From: Flavobacterium sp.
Lineage (GTDB): Bacteria > Bacteroidota > Bacteroidia > Flavobacteriales > Flavobacteriaceae
Direction of reading: 5' to 3'
DNA length: 6,978 nucleotides
Assembly: GCA_012032075.1 (NCBI GenBank)
Contig: JAAURU010000197.1
Location: forward strand, 1 to 6,978
Part shown: positions 6,634 through 6,978 of the stretch, in pieces
Position numbering within the stretch: position 1 is the first letter of the stretch
Layout: each line of letters begins with the position of its first letter
Program-made: the position numbers and the translations under genes
Notes under the pieces: model-generated
Databases searched by the model: none
Told to the model about the DNA's origin: nothing
What the model saw: the letters and a program-made list of their open reading frames with translations, nothing else

Positions 6634-6978
6634 TTAATTTTTTGTAAATCTTGTAAATAATTTTTTAATAGGATCAGTTAACCAATCAAAATTGATCATG
6701 ACACCTATATCATTTGTAGCTCTATAGGTTAAGAAAATAGCTAATGGTGTTAATATAATTGAAGAAGCCCACATTCCTAGTACAAGAGGAATTGTATCTT
6801 CTTCTGCTAGTTTTTTACCAAAAGTATTCATAAAGTGAAAAGAAATAAATATGGCAATTGCAAAAACTATTGGCAAACCTATTCCTCCTTTCCTTATAAT
6901 AGCTCCAAGTGGTGCACCAATAAAAAACATTAGAATACAAGAGAATGCAATAATAAATTTTTCATGAACCACTACCCA
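6634..6978 (-). CDS. LptF/LptG-family (YjgP/YjgQ) permease, C-terminal part only
   Basis: Membrane subunit type of the Lpt ABC system that extracts lipopolysaccharide from the inner membrane and feeds the periplasmic bridge. The window holds the last 114 codons, and the frame is open to the right edge, starting WVVHEKF. The GTG at 6972 is internal, not the start. Three membrane segments are visible at fragment residues about 7-27, 34-52 and 64-88. The family-typical GAPLGAIIRKGGIGLP (21-36) joins the first two, and GMWASSIILTPLAIFLTYRA begins the end region. The tail is short and basic (KKLFTRFTKN). LptF and LptG cannot be separated from this part alone. The stop lies seven bases before the ribB ATG, so the two probably share a promoter outside the window. 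Confidence 0.88.
   Translation of the reverse strand, partial: WVVVHEKFIIAFSCILMFFIGAPLGAIIRKGGIGLPIVFAIAIFISFHFMNTFGKKLAEEDTIPLVLGMWASSIILTPLAIFLTYRATNDIGVMINFDWLTDPIKKLFTRFTKN

Noticed and set aside
1..6978. A defence island, CRISPR array, toxin-antitoxin pair, IS element, tRNA or riboswitch
   Set aside because: I scanned both strands and saw no spaced repeats, transposase motifs, cloverleaf or known aptamer. The NYN protein alone, with no partner gene, does not make a defence system.

Overview
The window looks like chromosome from a member of the Bacteroidota, most likely a Flavobacterium-type organism. The DNA is AT-rich, start codons sit behind A-rich leaders rather than GG-rich ribosome binding sites, and one very good TAnnTTTG promoter box (the Bacteroidota -7 element) is visible. 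Two genes have lipoprotein signal peptides, one with an acidic stretch after the lipid cysteine. Protein families and gene styles (KirBac3.1-like channel, M28 lipoprotein peptidase, RibB with a degenerate cyclohydrolase half) fit the same group.

Layout from left to right: (1) minus strand, a NYN-domain protein whose OST-HTH/LOTUS-like C-terminus can be read in other frames and runs off the left edge; (2) minus strand, a secreted subtilisin-family lipoprotein protease with a clear terminator behind it; (3) a gene-poor divergent region of about 0.4 kb; (4) plus strand, an intact KirBac-type potassium channel; (5) a nested inverted-repeat element between two convergent genes; (6) minus strand, an M28 aminopeptidase-type lipoprotein; (7) plus strand, an intact TSUP (TauE/SafE) permease with a good promoter; (8) minus strand, ribB, whose stop codon lies one base from the end of the permease gene; (9) minus strand, the C-terminal part of an LptF/LptG permease, seven bases upstream of ribB and probably in one operon with it.

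The genes do not form one pathway. They are a mosaic of housekeeping envelope and cofactor functions: LPS export and riboflavin synthesis in one operon, two surface or periplasmic peptidases probably used for peptide nutrition, two membrane transport proteins, and a predicted RNA-processing protein.

The strongest global signal is technical. Four genes (NYN, S8 protease, M28 peptidase, ribB) contain seven frame breaks in total. Each is repaired by one base, mostly in short A/T runs, and each repair restores a recognisable protein. This is better explained by uncorrected sequencing indels than by seven real mutations. I annotate these as genes and give the position of each break. I see no mobile element, CRISPR array, tRNA or rRNA, and no convincing new defence or metabolic system.
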